Source of the DNA: Nemertoderma westbladi
Taxonomy: Eukaryota > Xenacoelomorpha > Nemertodermatida > Nemertodermatidae
Assembly (NCBI GenBank): GCA_032718475.1
Contig: JAUCBJ010007013.1
Location: 1-31,617, forward strand
Direction of reading: 5' to 3'
Length of the DNA: 31,617 bases
A model generated the notes under the pieces. The model was given only the letters and a program-made list of their open reading frames with translations. It was not told the origin of the DNA and did no database searches. Shown piece after piece: positions 10,063 through 20,443 of this stretch; the stretch's first letter is position 1, and every line of letters begins with the position of its first letter. Made by a program: the position numbers and the translations under genes.

Positions 10063-11758
10063 CGTGTTTTACAAATGACGCGAATAGAATCTCTGATGCT
10101 GATATGTGGGGGGTAGGACAAGGTTAGAAGACTGTAGGTTTAATGGAAACTGGACTTTTGTAATTGACCTCCTGTTGTCATGGTAATATGGGACCGATAA
10201 ATAATGTTGCAAAGTTGGTTCCCCTTAAAAAATGAAAGGTATATGGTAATTGCCTACACCTGTGCCATTTATGGGAAGTTTATCCAGAACGTCCACATTA
10301 ACTTGCTAAGCGACCTAACTATATAGGGCCTACAGTAGGAATAAAACAATTACAGTAGCAATCAACTCCTACAGGCCTGTAGGCCTAATAGTAGGCTTTC
10401 ATCTCACCAGATTTCAAAATTTCCTAGAAACGCCCCACCATCCCTGTGTCACCTGGACCAAGATAATCTGTCAATCACAGTTATTGATTTGTAAACAGTT
10501 ATACATTAATTACAATATATAATTTTATCACTACTATTATTGTCGTCACTCCATTGCCTAGAAACGTGTCAACACAGAACACAGTTCGTCCACGTAGATT
10601 CAGTTTATAGGAATCAATATTATCTGGGACCGTTGCGTCAATGTTCAACTTTGTTGAGCGAAACCACAAGAATTGACTCATGTAAATAAATTCATCACCG
10701 ACATTCTGAAACTGTAGTATTGTAACTTAAACATAAAGCCATGCAATGGGACGGTGGGCGGAAATAATGTATGAGGCGACCTAAGTAACCGGATGCCAGT
10801 ATAACATGATGTTGGGTGGTGCACATTGTGAATGACAGCAAAGTATTGATTTCAAGGTGATGGTGGTCCCTCCAGCATTATTTACTACAAATAAAGTAGA
10901 AAGTACAGCATATCAAAAGTAACCATGGTGTTAAACACAATGGTTAAACACCCATAGAACACTTCCTATAGTGAACACTCTGGACATATTACAATTCACA
11001 TTATCATTTTCCATTACAATTCAACCACGAGTGGTCTTCAATGAGAAAACACAGCTAATGAGTATTAAATAAAAATCCAAAATATGTTAAAACATTGTTT
11101 ACAATCTTTTTATTTTTTTAGAATTTAGTGAATCAGATGACAACCCATCATAGGCTTTGCATCTATACTTCGAAATTATTAACAAGCGTATGCCGTAGTG
11201 TTGGATGTGACAGAACACGTTCGTAGGGCGTCGCGCAGCATGCGAGCAAGTTCGAAACAAGTTCGATTTGAACTGGAAGCAAAAGTTTGAGAGGTATTTG
11301 CCCGTAACTTTCAAAAATATTGAAACTTTTTCTCTAGTATGCCCATACAAACTTTGATAAAAAATAAAAATTAAAGTTATTCAAGAGTTCTTCAAAAGTT
11401 ATTTACGAATTAATTTTTCATTATAGACGGACAGACAGACAGACGGACATGAAATTTTGCCATATTTACTAATTATAATTGTGCGCGAAGGCTCGCCCTG
11501 ACTGCGTGGCTTGCCCCATAACCTAAGCGACAACTTTGTATGGATATTTCCACAGTAATCATGGGACTATCCAATGGAATAACACAATAGGGCCATTGCT
11601 TTATAGTGGGAATTTTGAATCGTATAATTTTATGTTTAAGGGGTGTACGCCTACTGTATGTATGCCTTTGTTTTATGCTGCGTAGTGCAACTTTAAATAC
11701 ATTGCAAACAATTTTTTCTATTATGTCTGACGAAGCTGAAATTGTGAAATTGAAACTG
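10063..11758. other. Intergenic DNA with no recognisable gene
   Basis: It contains another X-box-like site (GTTGTCATGGTAAT, 10174-10187), a 14-bp palindrome CTACAGGCCTGTAG (10369-10382) and a (GACA)n-like tract at 11426-11447. A short frame beginning ATG at 11723 runs into the CACTA-like element. Minus-strand frames at 10499-10681 and 11099-11350 show no recognisable motifs. Confidence 0.5.
11426..11447. repeat. GACA/GACGGACA short tandem repeat
   Basis: A run of GACGGACAGACAGACAGACGG type near the left flank of the CACTA-like element. It is a simple microsatellite. Confidence 0.7.
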
Positions 11759-11770
11759 CACTCTTAAAAA
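11759..11770 (+). repeat. Left terminal inverted repeat of CACTA-like element
   Basis: CACTCTTAAAAA, a perfect 12-bp inverse of 15729-15740. Confidence 0.8.
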
Positions 11771-11774
11771 AGAA

Positions 11775-12045
11775 TTGTCAAACTGACAAAAAAAAAAGCC
11801 ATTGTGACAATATAATATTGGCAAATGCGTCTGTCAAGAGGTGTTGCTAAACTAACAATATTATATTGTCAAATATTTTACTAATATAATTTTGTCAAAT
11901 TATCCACTTATATTGTTAATTTGTTTTTGTATATTTGCTATATTGCCAATACACAATTGTGACTTGGCAATATACAATGCCAATAATTTTGGCAAAATAT
12001 TTGCTAAATCATTAATATAACCAGTTTACATATATTGCCAAATCT
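11775..12045. repeat. Left subterminal TTGNCAA repeats
   Basis: TTGTCAA, TTGCCAA, TTGGCAA and close variants occur in both orientations about ten times (for example TTGTCAA at 11775). Such clustered subterminal motifs bind transposase accessory proteins in CACTA elements; that role here is inferred. Confidence 0.65.
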
Positions 12046-12286
12046 CAAATATAGCTTCACCACGTCCAGGCGACCTCAATTAAAAATCCATTGTTGAAAT
12101 AAGTTAACCCAGAACCCAGTTAATAAAAAGTTTATCTATGCGAAATAACAAGTTGAATATTATATTTAAAATTAAAATCTCACAACGAAATAAAACTAAT
12201 AGTTACAATAAGTTTGGCGTATTTTTCTCAAGTTACAATCAATTAAGCAGGGCCCATAGGGGCAACGAAAATATTTTGGGCTAAAT

Positions 12287-12310
12287 ATTAGAAGTATATA
12301 TACTTCTAAT
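12287..12310. repeat. Perfect 24-bp palindrome
   Basis: ATTAGAAGTATA is followed immediately by its exact complement-inverse with no loop, inside the CACTA-like element. It is a cruciform candidate of unknown significance. Confidence 0.8.
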
Positions 12311-12716
12311 AATAAATGAAAAGTAGCAAAACTAATTAATGACTATTTAAAATATACATATATAAAACACATTACTTACTAAAGTACAAAACGTATTAGG
12401 AACCATCTAAAAATAATGTTGCGGTGCGATGAGGGTCAGCAACTTCGTGACAAAACTGTGGCATCGAGGGTGCCGCAAAGGTGATGGCTGAGGGCGAGGG
12501 GGTTTATAATTTCGAGGTACTTAATATATAATTATTATATTTAAAAAATGAAAAATAAGGGAGAGTGGCAGGTGGGTTAAAAGTAGAAGAAACTGCGACA
12601 TAATTTATGAACGGCTCCAAAGTTACAACGAATAATGTACAACGAAAAATAATATTTTATATAAAACAAAAATAACAAATCTATAATTTAAGAATATTTA
12701 AAACATAAGGGACACA

Positions 12717-13791
12717 TTACAGCCTGTGACGCAGAGAAATATATAAGCTATTTTTCTTAGAACGAAGTTTGAGAGGCCACGGTGATAAGAGTAGTTCAAT
12801 TTCATCAATAACTGACAATGGGTTAGTAGGACACTTTTCAACTTCATAGGACTGAAAATGCTCACTATAACCTAAAACTAACAATGGCCTAACAATTATC
12901 TTATACTGATTAGAATCGGTAATTAATATATTATTAATAGAACAAAATATAGGTAGAGAAGAAATATCAAAACCAAAACATACAACATCTCCTAAGCAAT
13001 AGTCAACCGAATACAACTCTATTGCTGAACATGACGTTATCTCCCTTATAATGCCACAATCCAGCAACAGGGAGTTTAATTCTGAAACTTCTGTTAGTCT
13101 TTGCAATTGAGTTGCTGTTGGTTGTTTAATTTGCATATCTACACCACTTATACCACTTATATCTACACACCTGTACAACTAAAGAATTTATATGCCTGGG
13201 ATATTTGATGTCGCGTTGATAAGGTTTTAACTATATTCTTAAAATTACACACAACTGAAGCTGTTTTCTTAAAAGCGGGGCGTGCTTTGCCTCACATCTC
13301 ATGGACCACATTCCTAGAAGAGGGCCTGCCTGAATAATTGCTGTAGGGTAGTGAATCAAATTATGAAATTTAAATTGTAAACGATCAGGGTTGAATGTAC
13401 GTACATATATTTCAAGAAATTCACAAATTAATACAGAAAATAATGATATTTCACTTTGGTTAAAATTCGGTGCCATACTAAAAATAACAATTTCTCTAAG
13501 TTTCAACAACACCTTCCATACAGGATCATTAACAGCTACAAAATCACCAACTAGTAACGGCAAACCAAGTGTAAAATTAAGCATTTGAACCGCAGATAAA
13601 TTAATGTGTTTACTTCGAAGTTTTTCTTCTTGAAAAAATGGCACAGAGGAAGAATGTTCGAACGCAAAACTGTTCACTGATGAGAACATTTTATCAACAA
13701 ATATACATTTGTATAGGGCTGCGGAAATGACATAAATGCATACACCTTCAAATAGGTCATGCATAATGTTAAATGTGGAATTTTTAGACAC
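12717..13791 (-). pseudogene. EnSpm transposase-like protein, C-terminal half, frameshifted
   Basis: Two adjacent minus-strand segments read as one protein. 13791-13231 has IMHDLFEGV, LPLLVGD, a KFHNLIHYP motif, then GPLLGMWSMRCEAKH, the conserved block of large transposase-associated proteins of metazoan EnSpm elements. A shift near 13265 moves the reading into another frame (NFKNIVKTLSTRHQ), which runs on to about 13170. Then 13178-12717 gives the C-terminal part (GDVVCFGFDISSLPIF, EHFQSYEV) ending in ISLRHRL, as in relatives. The expected N-terminal half, upstream of HDLFEGV, is not found on this strand. Introns instead of frameshifts are possible for some breaks. Family recognition is by motif memory only. 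Confidence 0.6.
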
Positions 13792-13841
13792 GTGATATGA
13801 AGGCAGTTAGTTGAAAATAGAAAATTCTTTTATACCTGTCG

Positions 13842-14312
13842 ATGATGGATCGTTACATTGTATATCACTGTCATAATCAGAGTATTTTCCTGATAGATCC
13901 GATATGTATCCTAATAGACTTCAAGAAGCTTATTGAAACCAATAACTTTTCTACTGTATCCCCGAATGTCCTTTTTGAGTCTTCCTTTGAAGATGTGTGT
14001 TTTGATATATTACACTCAATGACTGGAGAACATCGCAGAATGGCGAAACAATATAAAACCGAGGATTCTATCGTAGGACATGCCTTAGCGGGCCTTCCAT
14101 TCAAGTTGTGTAACAGGACGTGGGTGAAACTCCCAGGCTCTTCTAAGCGTAAGATATGGCGGCCAACTCTAGAAGAATGTCTTAATTCCTTTATTATGAC
14201 ATCGGAGGATCATGCCTCACTAGACAGACAGGTTCTTGAAATGTCTAACCGATATGCTTCAATGGAAATATCTCTGGCTCCATTCATAGTATATTTATCC
14301 GACACGAAGTAG
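13842..14312 (+). CDS. Unrecognised 156-aa frame inside the CACTA-like element
   Basis: It opens with ATG at 13842 and ends at TAG before 14313. It contains GHALAGLPFKLCNRTWVKL, a KRKIWRPTLEECLNSFIM motif and a LAPFIVYL segment. These look like real protein rather than random translation, and I associate the WRP..E...SFI pattern loosely with proteins of metazoan DNA transposons. It diverges from the minus-strand transposase remnant, with only about 50 bp between their starts. It may be a second element-encoded protein, an inverted piece of the first one, or a fragment ending at a premature stop. No function is assigned. Confidence 0.4.
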   Translation: MMDRYIVYHCHNQSIFLIDPICILIDFKKLIETNNFSTVSPNVLFESSFEDVCFDILHSMTGEHRRMAKQYKTEDSIVGHALAGLPFKLCNRTWVKLPGSSKRKIWRPTLEECLNSFIMTSEDHASLDRQVLEMSNRYASMEISLAPFIVYLSDTK

Positions 14313-15426
14313 AAGCGATTATTAATAAAAGCAAAAGTATAACATCTTATATTAGAACTCTATACATTACATAATTACATATTATTTTGCTATGTATAGC
14401 GCCTATCTGCCTATAGTAAGCCTACAATGTATAAAGTAAAGATACAGGGACTTAAATTATTTATCAAATTATAATTATTTATTTAGGCCTATTGTTATTT
14501 ACAATACTGTTAGGCCTAGAAATAATGATTACCGGTACAATGTATTGTCAGTTTGTCAGTGCAGGATGTCTATAATGTCTTGTCAGCTTTCAGCTTGTGG
14601 GTGCCTAAGTTAAAACGTACCGGTACCGGTAGGCCTATCCGAAATGTTTTTTCTTACACTGACTGACTATAAGTAGGCCTATACTTGATACATGTTTATT
14701 TCCTTCAATTAATTTAGATTTAGACAATTAATTATAATAGCATAAACACAGATAGTATCAGTATGTTTGATTGAGGCTGGCTGATTGAGTGATTGCTAAT
14801 AGCATGCGCTAGTGGTTGCAGTCAGCCAGATCAAGTTGCGTGTACAGACAATTAATTACAATATGTAAAAAGGTAAAAGGCGTGAGAAAAAGTGGCGCCT
14901 CTACTACCAGTGAGTGTGATTCCAGATTCCCCGTACTGGCTACTGCCTGGCTTGCTGCCTACCGTATTACAGTATTACCAGACTGAGACATGGAGTGTGG
15001 AGAATGACAGAGCCAGACTGCTGTAGCGCTGTAGCCTGTAGGCAGGTAGGGTACCGGTAGGCTACTGCTGTACTGACCTACAACTGTACAACAATCACCA
15101 CACCATCACAAAATTCTGAAATACAATAAAAATAATTAGGGCCTACCGTATAACACTGTCAGATGATAGGCATTAGGCCTACCGGTGCTGGCTGACAGGT
15201 AGGCCTACCGGTGCCTCTTGCCTCTATTTCTCTACCTGCTGACCTGCAACCTGCCAAAAAAATTAAATACAAAATAATAACAACTACCGGTACAGTAACA
15301 GGCCTATTTCATTCCGGTAGAAAATTGCTGTAGGCCTATTGCTGTATTGTGAATTGTAGTCCTAGTGCATTACATCAGTCAGTAAGTACACAGTAAGCTA
15401 AGTACCGGTACCTTAAAAAAATACCC

Positions 15427-15465
15427 CAATGCATTGTGGGTAAAAAAATTTCCCATCATGCATTG
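15427..15465. repeat. Hairpin with CAATGCAT arms
   Basis: CAATGCATTGTGGGTAAA and TTTCCCATCATGCATTG pair with two or three mismatches around a short A-rich loop, inside the right part of the CACTA-like element. Confidence 0.65.
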
Positions 15466-15494
15466 CGCGCAAAACCATCTAATTATATTGCTGA

Positions 15495-15715
15495 TTTAAC
15501 AATATTTATATTAGGAATACAAATGACAAAATAATGTTGTTGTTTTATATTGTATATTTATTTATATTGTGAAATATACAATATATAGTTTGTCATTTTG
15601 ACAAAACTATTCAAATAAAATATAATTAGCTATATCTTGTAACAAAATAACAATATATATAATTATAATGCCAAAATGCATTTTGTCAAAAATTTGACAA
15701 TCATGAAATTGCCAA
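15495..15715. repeat. Right subterminal TTGNCAA/TTGACAA repeats
   Basis: The same motif family as at the left end (GACAAAA, TTTGTCA, TTTTGTCAAAAATTTGACAA, TTGCCAA) is concentrated just inside the right terminus. Confidence 0.6.
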
Positions 15716-15728
15716 CTGCGCAATATAA

Positions 15729-15740
15729 TTTTTAAGAGTG
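15729..15740 (-). repeat. Right terminal inverted repeat of CACTA-like element
   Basis: TTTTTAAGAGTG, pairing with 11759-11770. Confidence 0.8.
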
Positions 15741-17231
15741 TGAGCGACATAACTTCATAAAGACATTACGAGTACTGTAGCCGGAAAGCTGAAAAAGATA
15801 AAATGCTTCCGATTCCGAAGCAGAAAAAGAAACCAACAGTACTGAAAACATCCCATTTGAAGATGAATTGGGGATCGTTGTAACCCTAGAGGGAGCCATA
15901 CCACCGTAGGTAACAATTGTGGAGTTTCAACTAATACTATTGAGCCGATGGAAACAGAGTTTGTGAATTAACCAGCACCCTTGTAGCTGAAGATTGTGTC
16001 GCCCTTAATATTTGTGGCGTCGTGGCGATAGTAGACCTACAGTAATATCACCATATCTGAACAAAATGTAAACGATTTTGACAACGTCTCAGAACTTGAA
16101 AATAATATACTCACATATCTATCACGGACTATAACAACTAGCATTTTAATGTAAATACATGAGCGCATAAAAACGTGTACCAAAACATGTACCAAATATG
16201 TACTAAATGTGATTAAATGTAATCAAAGTTTATAAGCCTTCACCTTCAAACATTTACCGACAGACAGACAACGGTTGAAACAGCGTTTCCCGTGTGCTAA
16301 GGTCGCTTGCTTCGTCGCTCGAACTACAGTAGCTCTTGATTTTAAGCTTGAGCAAACATTACCAAAGAAACCTTGAATCATAGAGCAACAGTTCTGGTTA
16401 GGTCAACAAACCGATATCTGTTCATTTACGGTACCCAAAAAGTTATCAGTAGGCTTACAGGGTTACTTATTTGCCAACCAATCAATGGATATAATGAATA
16501 GTCTTTCAACAATAGCCCCCACCCGCAGTAACGTTGACATTATGCTGTTATTGTAACTAAGTAATTGGTTTGCGTTTCGGCTCAGAGAATTGATACTTTC
16601 GGTGCGTCCATTAGACTAAATCACTATCACTATTGTTATTGCAGGATATCAGTTATGGGCATAACTAGATTGACCTTGTAATATTGTTGTAATATGGATC
16701 TGTATCCATCTACAGAACCACAATAATACCGTATGTTTGATTTGATTTGATTTAATTTGATTGATTATTTGTTTGATTTATATATATGAATGAAATCTTA
16801 AAAATGTAGCTAAATTTGTGCCACTGAATGTTATCGCTGTGAATAATACGATATAATACTGTAATGATGAGCACAGTTGTCTGCTGCCATTCTGTCTGGT
16901 GTTTTGTTGGTCTGTTTTTGTCGTGTCATGTCAAAACCACCATATTATATTTTTTGGTGATGACCAATTTCTAAGTGCAATGCGTTGCACTGCACTGGTT
17001 AGGGCCTTTCAAAAAACAATGATCGATTTATAGGGGGGTGGGGGGTGACGGCATCTCATCAATGAGATATACAAATGTGAGAATATCACTAAAAATAGGG
17101 GAATTCCCTTTTTGAAAAATGATGTTTATTTAATTTTCAGGTTAGACAGTACACACGTGAGTAGTAGAGCAAAATGTATCAATTGATTATGTGATGATTG
17201 ATTATCGAAGATTTTCGATCACTGCAAATAA
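15741..17231. other. Intergenic DNA with no recognisable gene
   Basis: No convincing frame or RNA gene was seen. A short GACAGACAGACA tract lies near 16258 and a TTTGA repeat at 16736-16779. Confidence 0.5.
16736..16779. repeat. (TTTGA)n microsatellite, degenerate
   Basis: Successive TTTGA, TTTAA and TTTGATTGA units. Confidence 0.7.
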
Positions 17232-17633
17232 TGGTGCGCGAAAATATTGTTGTGCTAGAAACAATTGAATTAAGGGGTAACCAAAATAAAGGATAATAAA
17301 GGATCGCGTAAATAAAGGATCGCGTAAATAAAGGATCGCGAGATACGGGGTGTTTTTTTGGTTGAATTACAGGGAAATGATTGCATTGCGGGTTTAAGTA
17401 GCCTAAGCCTAGGAAGATAATTTTGAATTTTGAAAATGTGTTATCATTGTGAGGTCAGATCTGCAGAAACCAATCACAGCCGATTTTCAAAATCAATTTC
17501 GCACGATTACTTAAACCCACCATTTCGACCATTTTCTCGTGTTTTTATAAAAACAACACCCTGACACTCGATTCAGGACACCTTGTTACCCCATTTTATG
17601 TTGAATCTTACTCAACAATTTCATCGCGCACCA
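17232..17633. mobile_element. MITE-like imperfect palindrome (~400 bp)
   Basis: Matching blocks occur in inverse order on the two sides: TGGTGCGCG at 17232 with CGCGCACCA ending 17633; GGGGTAAC at 17274 with GTTACCCC ending 17592; GGGGTGTT-type at about 17346 with AACACCC near 17563; GGGTTTAAGTA at about 17391 with TACTTAAACCC at 17508. The order and the roughly equal distances indicate one foldback element. The outermost limits and any target duplication are unclear, and no frame codes for a transposase. Confidence 0.6.
17295..17340. repeat. 16-bp tandem repeat AATAAAGGATCGCGTA x3
   Basis: Units at 17295, 17311 and 17327. They lie in the left arm of the MITE-like palindrome and have no counterpart in the right arm, so this is a later expansion. 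Confidence 0.85.
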
Positions 17634-17867
17634 AACCAACCTATTGCAACAATATTTACTAATTTTATTTATTTATTAATAATTTATTGTTATAAACAAC
17701 AAATTATATCATGAATATTATTGACGAAAACTTATAATGGGCATCTTGTAGTAGAGAGGCAACTAAACTAGCCTTTATGAATAATTATAGAAACTGTCGG
17801 CATTGTAAAAACAGAAGAACTATTTATATCATTGTTTAATGAGATTCAAAAATAATTTTATTATGTA

Positions 17868-18792
17868 CTGTATGGGGAGGAGTGGGTCTTACACTGTATG
17901 GGGGGGGGGGGGGGGGGGTAGGGTTTTACACTGTATGGTGAGGATGAGGTCTTACACGTCACTATATGGTGATGATGGGGTGTTACACTGTATGGGTAGG
18001 AGTGGGTCTTACACTGTATGGGTAGGAGGGGGTCTTACACTGTATGGGTAGGAGGGGGTCTTACACTGTATGGGTAGGAGGGGGTCTTACACTGACTACT
18101 GAGTGTATGGGTAGGAGGGGGTCTTACACTGTATGGGTAGGAGGGGGTCTTACACTGACTACTGAGTGTATGGGTAGGAGGGGGTCTTACACTGACTACT
18201 GATTGTATGGGTAGAAGGGGGTCTTACACTGTATGGGTAGGAGGGGGTCTTACACTGTATGGGTAGGAGGGGGTCTTACACTGACTACTGAGTGTATGGG
18301 TAGGAGGGTCTTACACTGTATGGGTAGGAGGGGGTCTTACACTGACTACTGAGTGTATGGGTAGGAGGGGGTCTTACACTGACTACTGATTGTATGGGTA
18401 GAAGGGGGTCTTACACTGACTACTGAGTGTATGGGTAGGGGGGTCTTACACTGTATGGGTAGGAGGGGGTCTTGTCTTACACTGCATGGGTATGAGGGGG
18501 TCTTACAATGTATGGGGGGGGGTAGGGTTTTACACTGTATGGTGAGGAGGGGGTCTTACACTTCACTATATGGTGAGGATGGGGTGTTACACTGTATGGG
18601 TAGGAGTGGGTCTTACACTGTATGGGTAGGAGGGGGTCTTACACTGTATGGGTAGGAGGGGGTCTTACACTGTATGGGTAGGAGGGGGTCTTACACTGTA
18701 TGGGTAGGAGGGGGTCTTACACTGTATGGGTAGGAGGGGGTCTTACACTGTATGGGTAGGAGGGGGTCTTACACTGTATGGGTAGGAGGAGG
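17868..18792 (+). repeat. G-rich minisatellite, 26-bp unit
   Basis: More than 30 copies of a 26-bp unit containing CTGTATGGGTAGGAGGGGG then TCTTACA. Longer variants add ACTGACTACTGAGTG. A divergent block with a G19 tract (17900-17918), TGGTGAGGATG and a CACTATATGG variant recurs ~604 bp later (TAGGGTTTTACACTG at 17919 and 18523), so a large part of the array was duplicated. Open frames here merely translate the repeat. Confidence 0.95.
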
Positions 18793-18794
18793 AC

Positions 18795-19020
18795 ACTTAC
18801 CGAACAAAGATGTTAACACTTACCGAACAAAGGCGTTAACACTTACCGAACAAAGGCGTTAGCACTTCCCGAACAAAGGCGTTAACACTTACCGAACAAA
18901 GGCGTTAACACTTACCGAACAAAGGCGTTAACACTTACCGAACAAAGGCGTTAACACTTACCGAACAAAGGCGTTAACACTTACCGAACAAAGACATTAA
19001 CACTTACCGAACAAAGGCAG
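18795..19020 (+). repeat. 23-bp minisatellite, 10 copies
   Basis: The unit ACTTACCGAACAAAGGCG with TTAAC starts every 23 bp at 18795, 18818, 18841, 18864 and so on to 19002. It abuts the G-rich minisatellite directly but shares no sequence with it. Confidence 0.95.
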
Positions 19021-20443
19021 AGTTAACAATTGCCAAACTATATAAGATATTGCCAAATATTATAAATAAATCTTGATTTCATTTTTTGCCGCAAGGCAAT
19101 AATTATGTCTGAATATTATTTCATTTAGTAGGCCAATACAATATATCATTACCAATTTAGTTTCTGAGAACGTTAAAAAACTCTTCCGTGAGTGACGGGA
19201 GCGTGACTCATTATTTATCATATCAAATTAAATAAATTTGGCGAATATTATTCGAGAAATAAAATGTGAATCCGCAAAATATATTTACATTTCAAACAAA
19301 ATATACAACATCTCAAACATCACAAAATTAATTAAAACCTCTTAGACATTAAATAAAATACTAGGATATGACCGGTTAAAGATCAGCACAGCGCAGTACA
19401 TACGGAATATCGTTAAATGGTGAAACCAATCATAATTATATCTATATAATGTGTGGATCGACCATATCACCAGTTAAACTACAAAACAAACTATTTGTCT
19501 AAAATTAATATATATTAATTGGTCGCTTAAAAGTTTACCGCATAAAATCTGCCTTCAATTATACAGTTCGAAGGACTAAGGCCAATTAATTACCTTATTA
19601 TATAAATACTGGAATGCATTTATTGTGGACCTCAATGTAAAGTATCTGTGTAGCTCAGCAGAATAACATTTAGTGTAAAATTATATAGTCAATCAATCAC
19701 ATTCTCATTGTGACAGAGCCAAACCCACCCACTTGATGGAATTGTGAGTTGGTCGGTACTGGCGAATGGAGCTATCCACACCCAGCGGCGGCTCTCTAAG
19801 AGGGGCCCTGAATTAAATACATCGGAGCTATTCATCAATACGGCGGTTCGAACACCTTCTATTCAACGGCTTCCTAAACGCACCCGACGCATTCGAGCTA
19901 CCTCGGCCTCTTCCTTCTGCCCTGCTGGCACAAACCCTCCCACTATAACAGGGTCTGTCTATCTATATCTGAATAACAAAACATCACTAGTGACGGCGCC
20001 AATGGAGGCAGCTTGAGTGGGGATCACGTGCTTAGTAGCTTTATATGACACAGCCGAGTAATAATATTAAAAGGAGACAATGGCAGTGCAGAGCGGTAGG
20101 TTAAAGCCGGCTTGTAAGCCTGGGAGTTTAGCATAGATCGATAGATCGACATCAAATACCTTTAATAGTAAATGGAAATTAATCCGCATAATAATAAACT
20201 GTAACTCGTCTTGGAAAAGTGTGACAATATAAAACACAATTAACAATAAAAAAATCAATTAGACAACGCGATAATCCAACTTATTTACGTCTCAAATAAA
20301 AAGCATCAAAATAAAATACGTAGGTTTATAATTGCACTTGTCTCTCGTGTCAGCAAGGCGGCCCCCCTCCCTCTCACAGAAAGGAATAGCACTGCAGAAA
20401 AAAAAACAATATACAACCGCATAATTTGAAGTGCCTCGATTAT
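19021..20443. other. 3' flank of the sclerostin-like gene; no certain gene
   Basis: AT-rich except for a GC-richer patch at about 19740-20040, which holds a 90-codon plus frame (19744-20016) with no recognised motif. On the minus strand this patch could be 3' UTR or another exon of the gene above it. Minus-strand polyadenylation candidates are ATTAAA near 20160-20165 and AATAAA near 19619-19624. Confidence 0.4.

Larger units (their letters stand above)
11759..15740. mobile_element. CACTA/EnSpm-like DNA transposon, degenerate (3982 bp)
   Basis: The element starts CACTCTTAAAAA at 11759 and ends with its exact inverse, TTTTTAAGAGTG, at 15740. A 2-bp TG flanks each end (11757-11758 and 15741-15742). 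CACT-type termini, a 2-3 bp target duplication and many subterminal short repeats are hallmarks of CACTA (EnSpm) elements. Inside are decayed minus-strand reading frames resembling the C-terminal half of the large transposase-like proteins of metazoan EnSpm elements, plus a plus-strand 156-codon frame. The right third (14460-15420) is rich in AGGCCT and ACCGGT. No intact transposase core is visible, so it is probably non-autonomous. Confidence 0.75.

Noticed and set aside
17839-18655. Gly/Tyr/Val-rich open frames at 17839-18051 and 18431-18655
   Set aside because: They only translate the 26-bp minisatellite plus the G tract; frames change between units.
19744-20016. 90-codon frame in a GC-richer patch
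   Set aside because: No domain or start context. It is downstream of the sclerostin-like gene and is more simply 3' flanking or UTR sequence, though not excluded as an exon.
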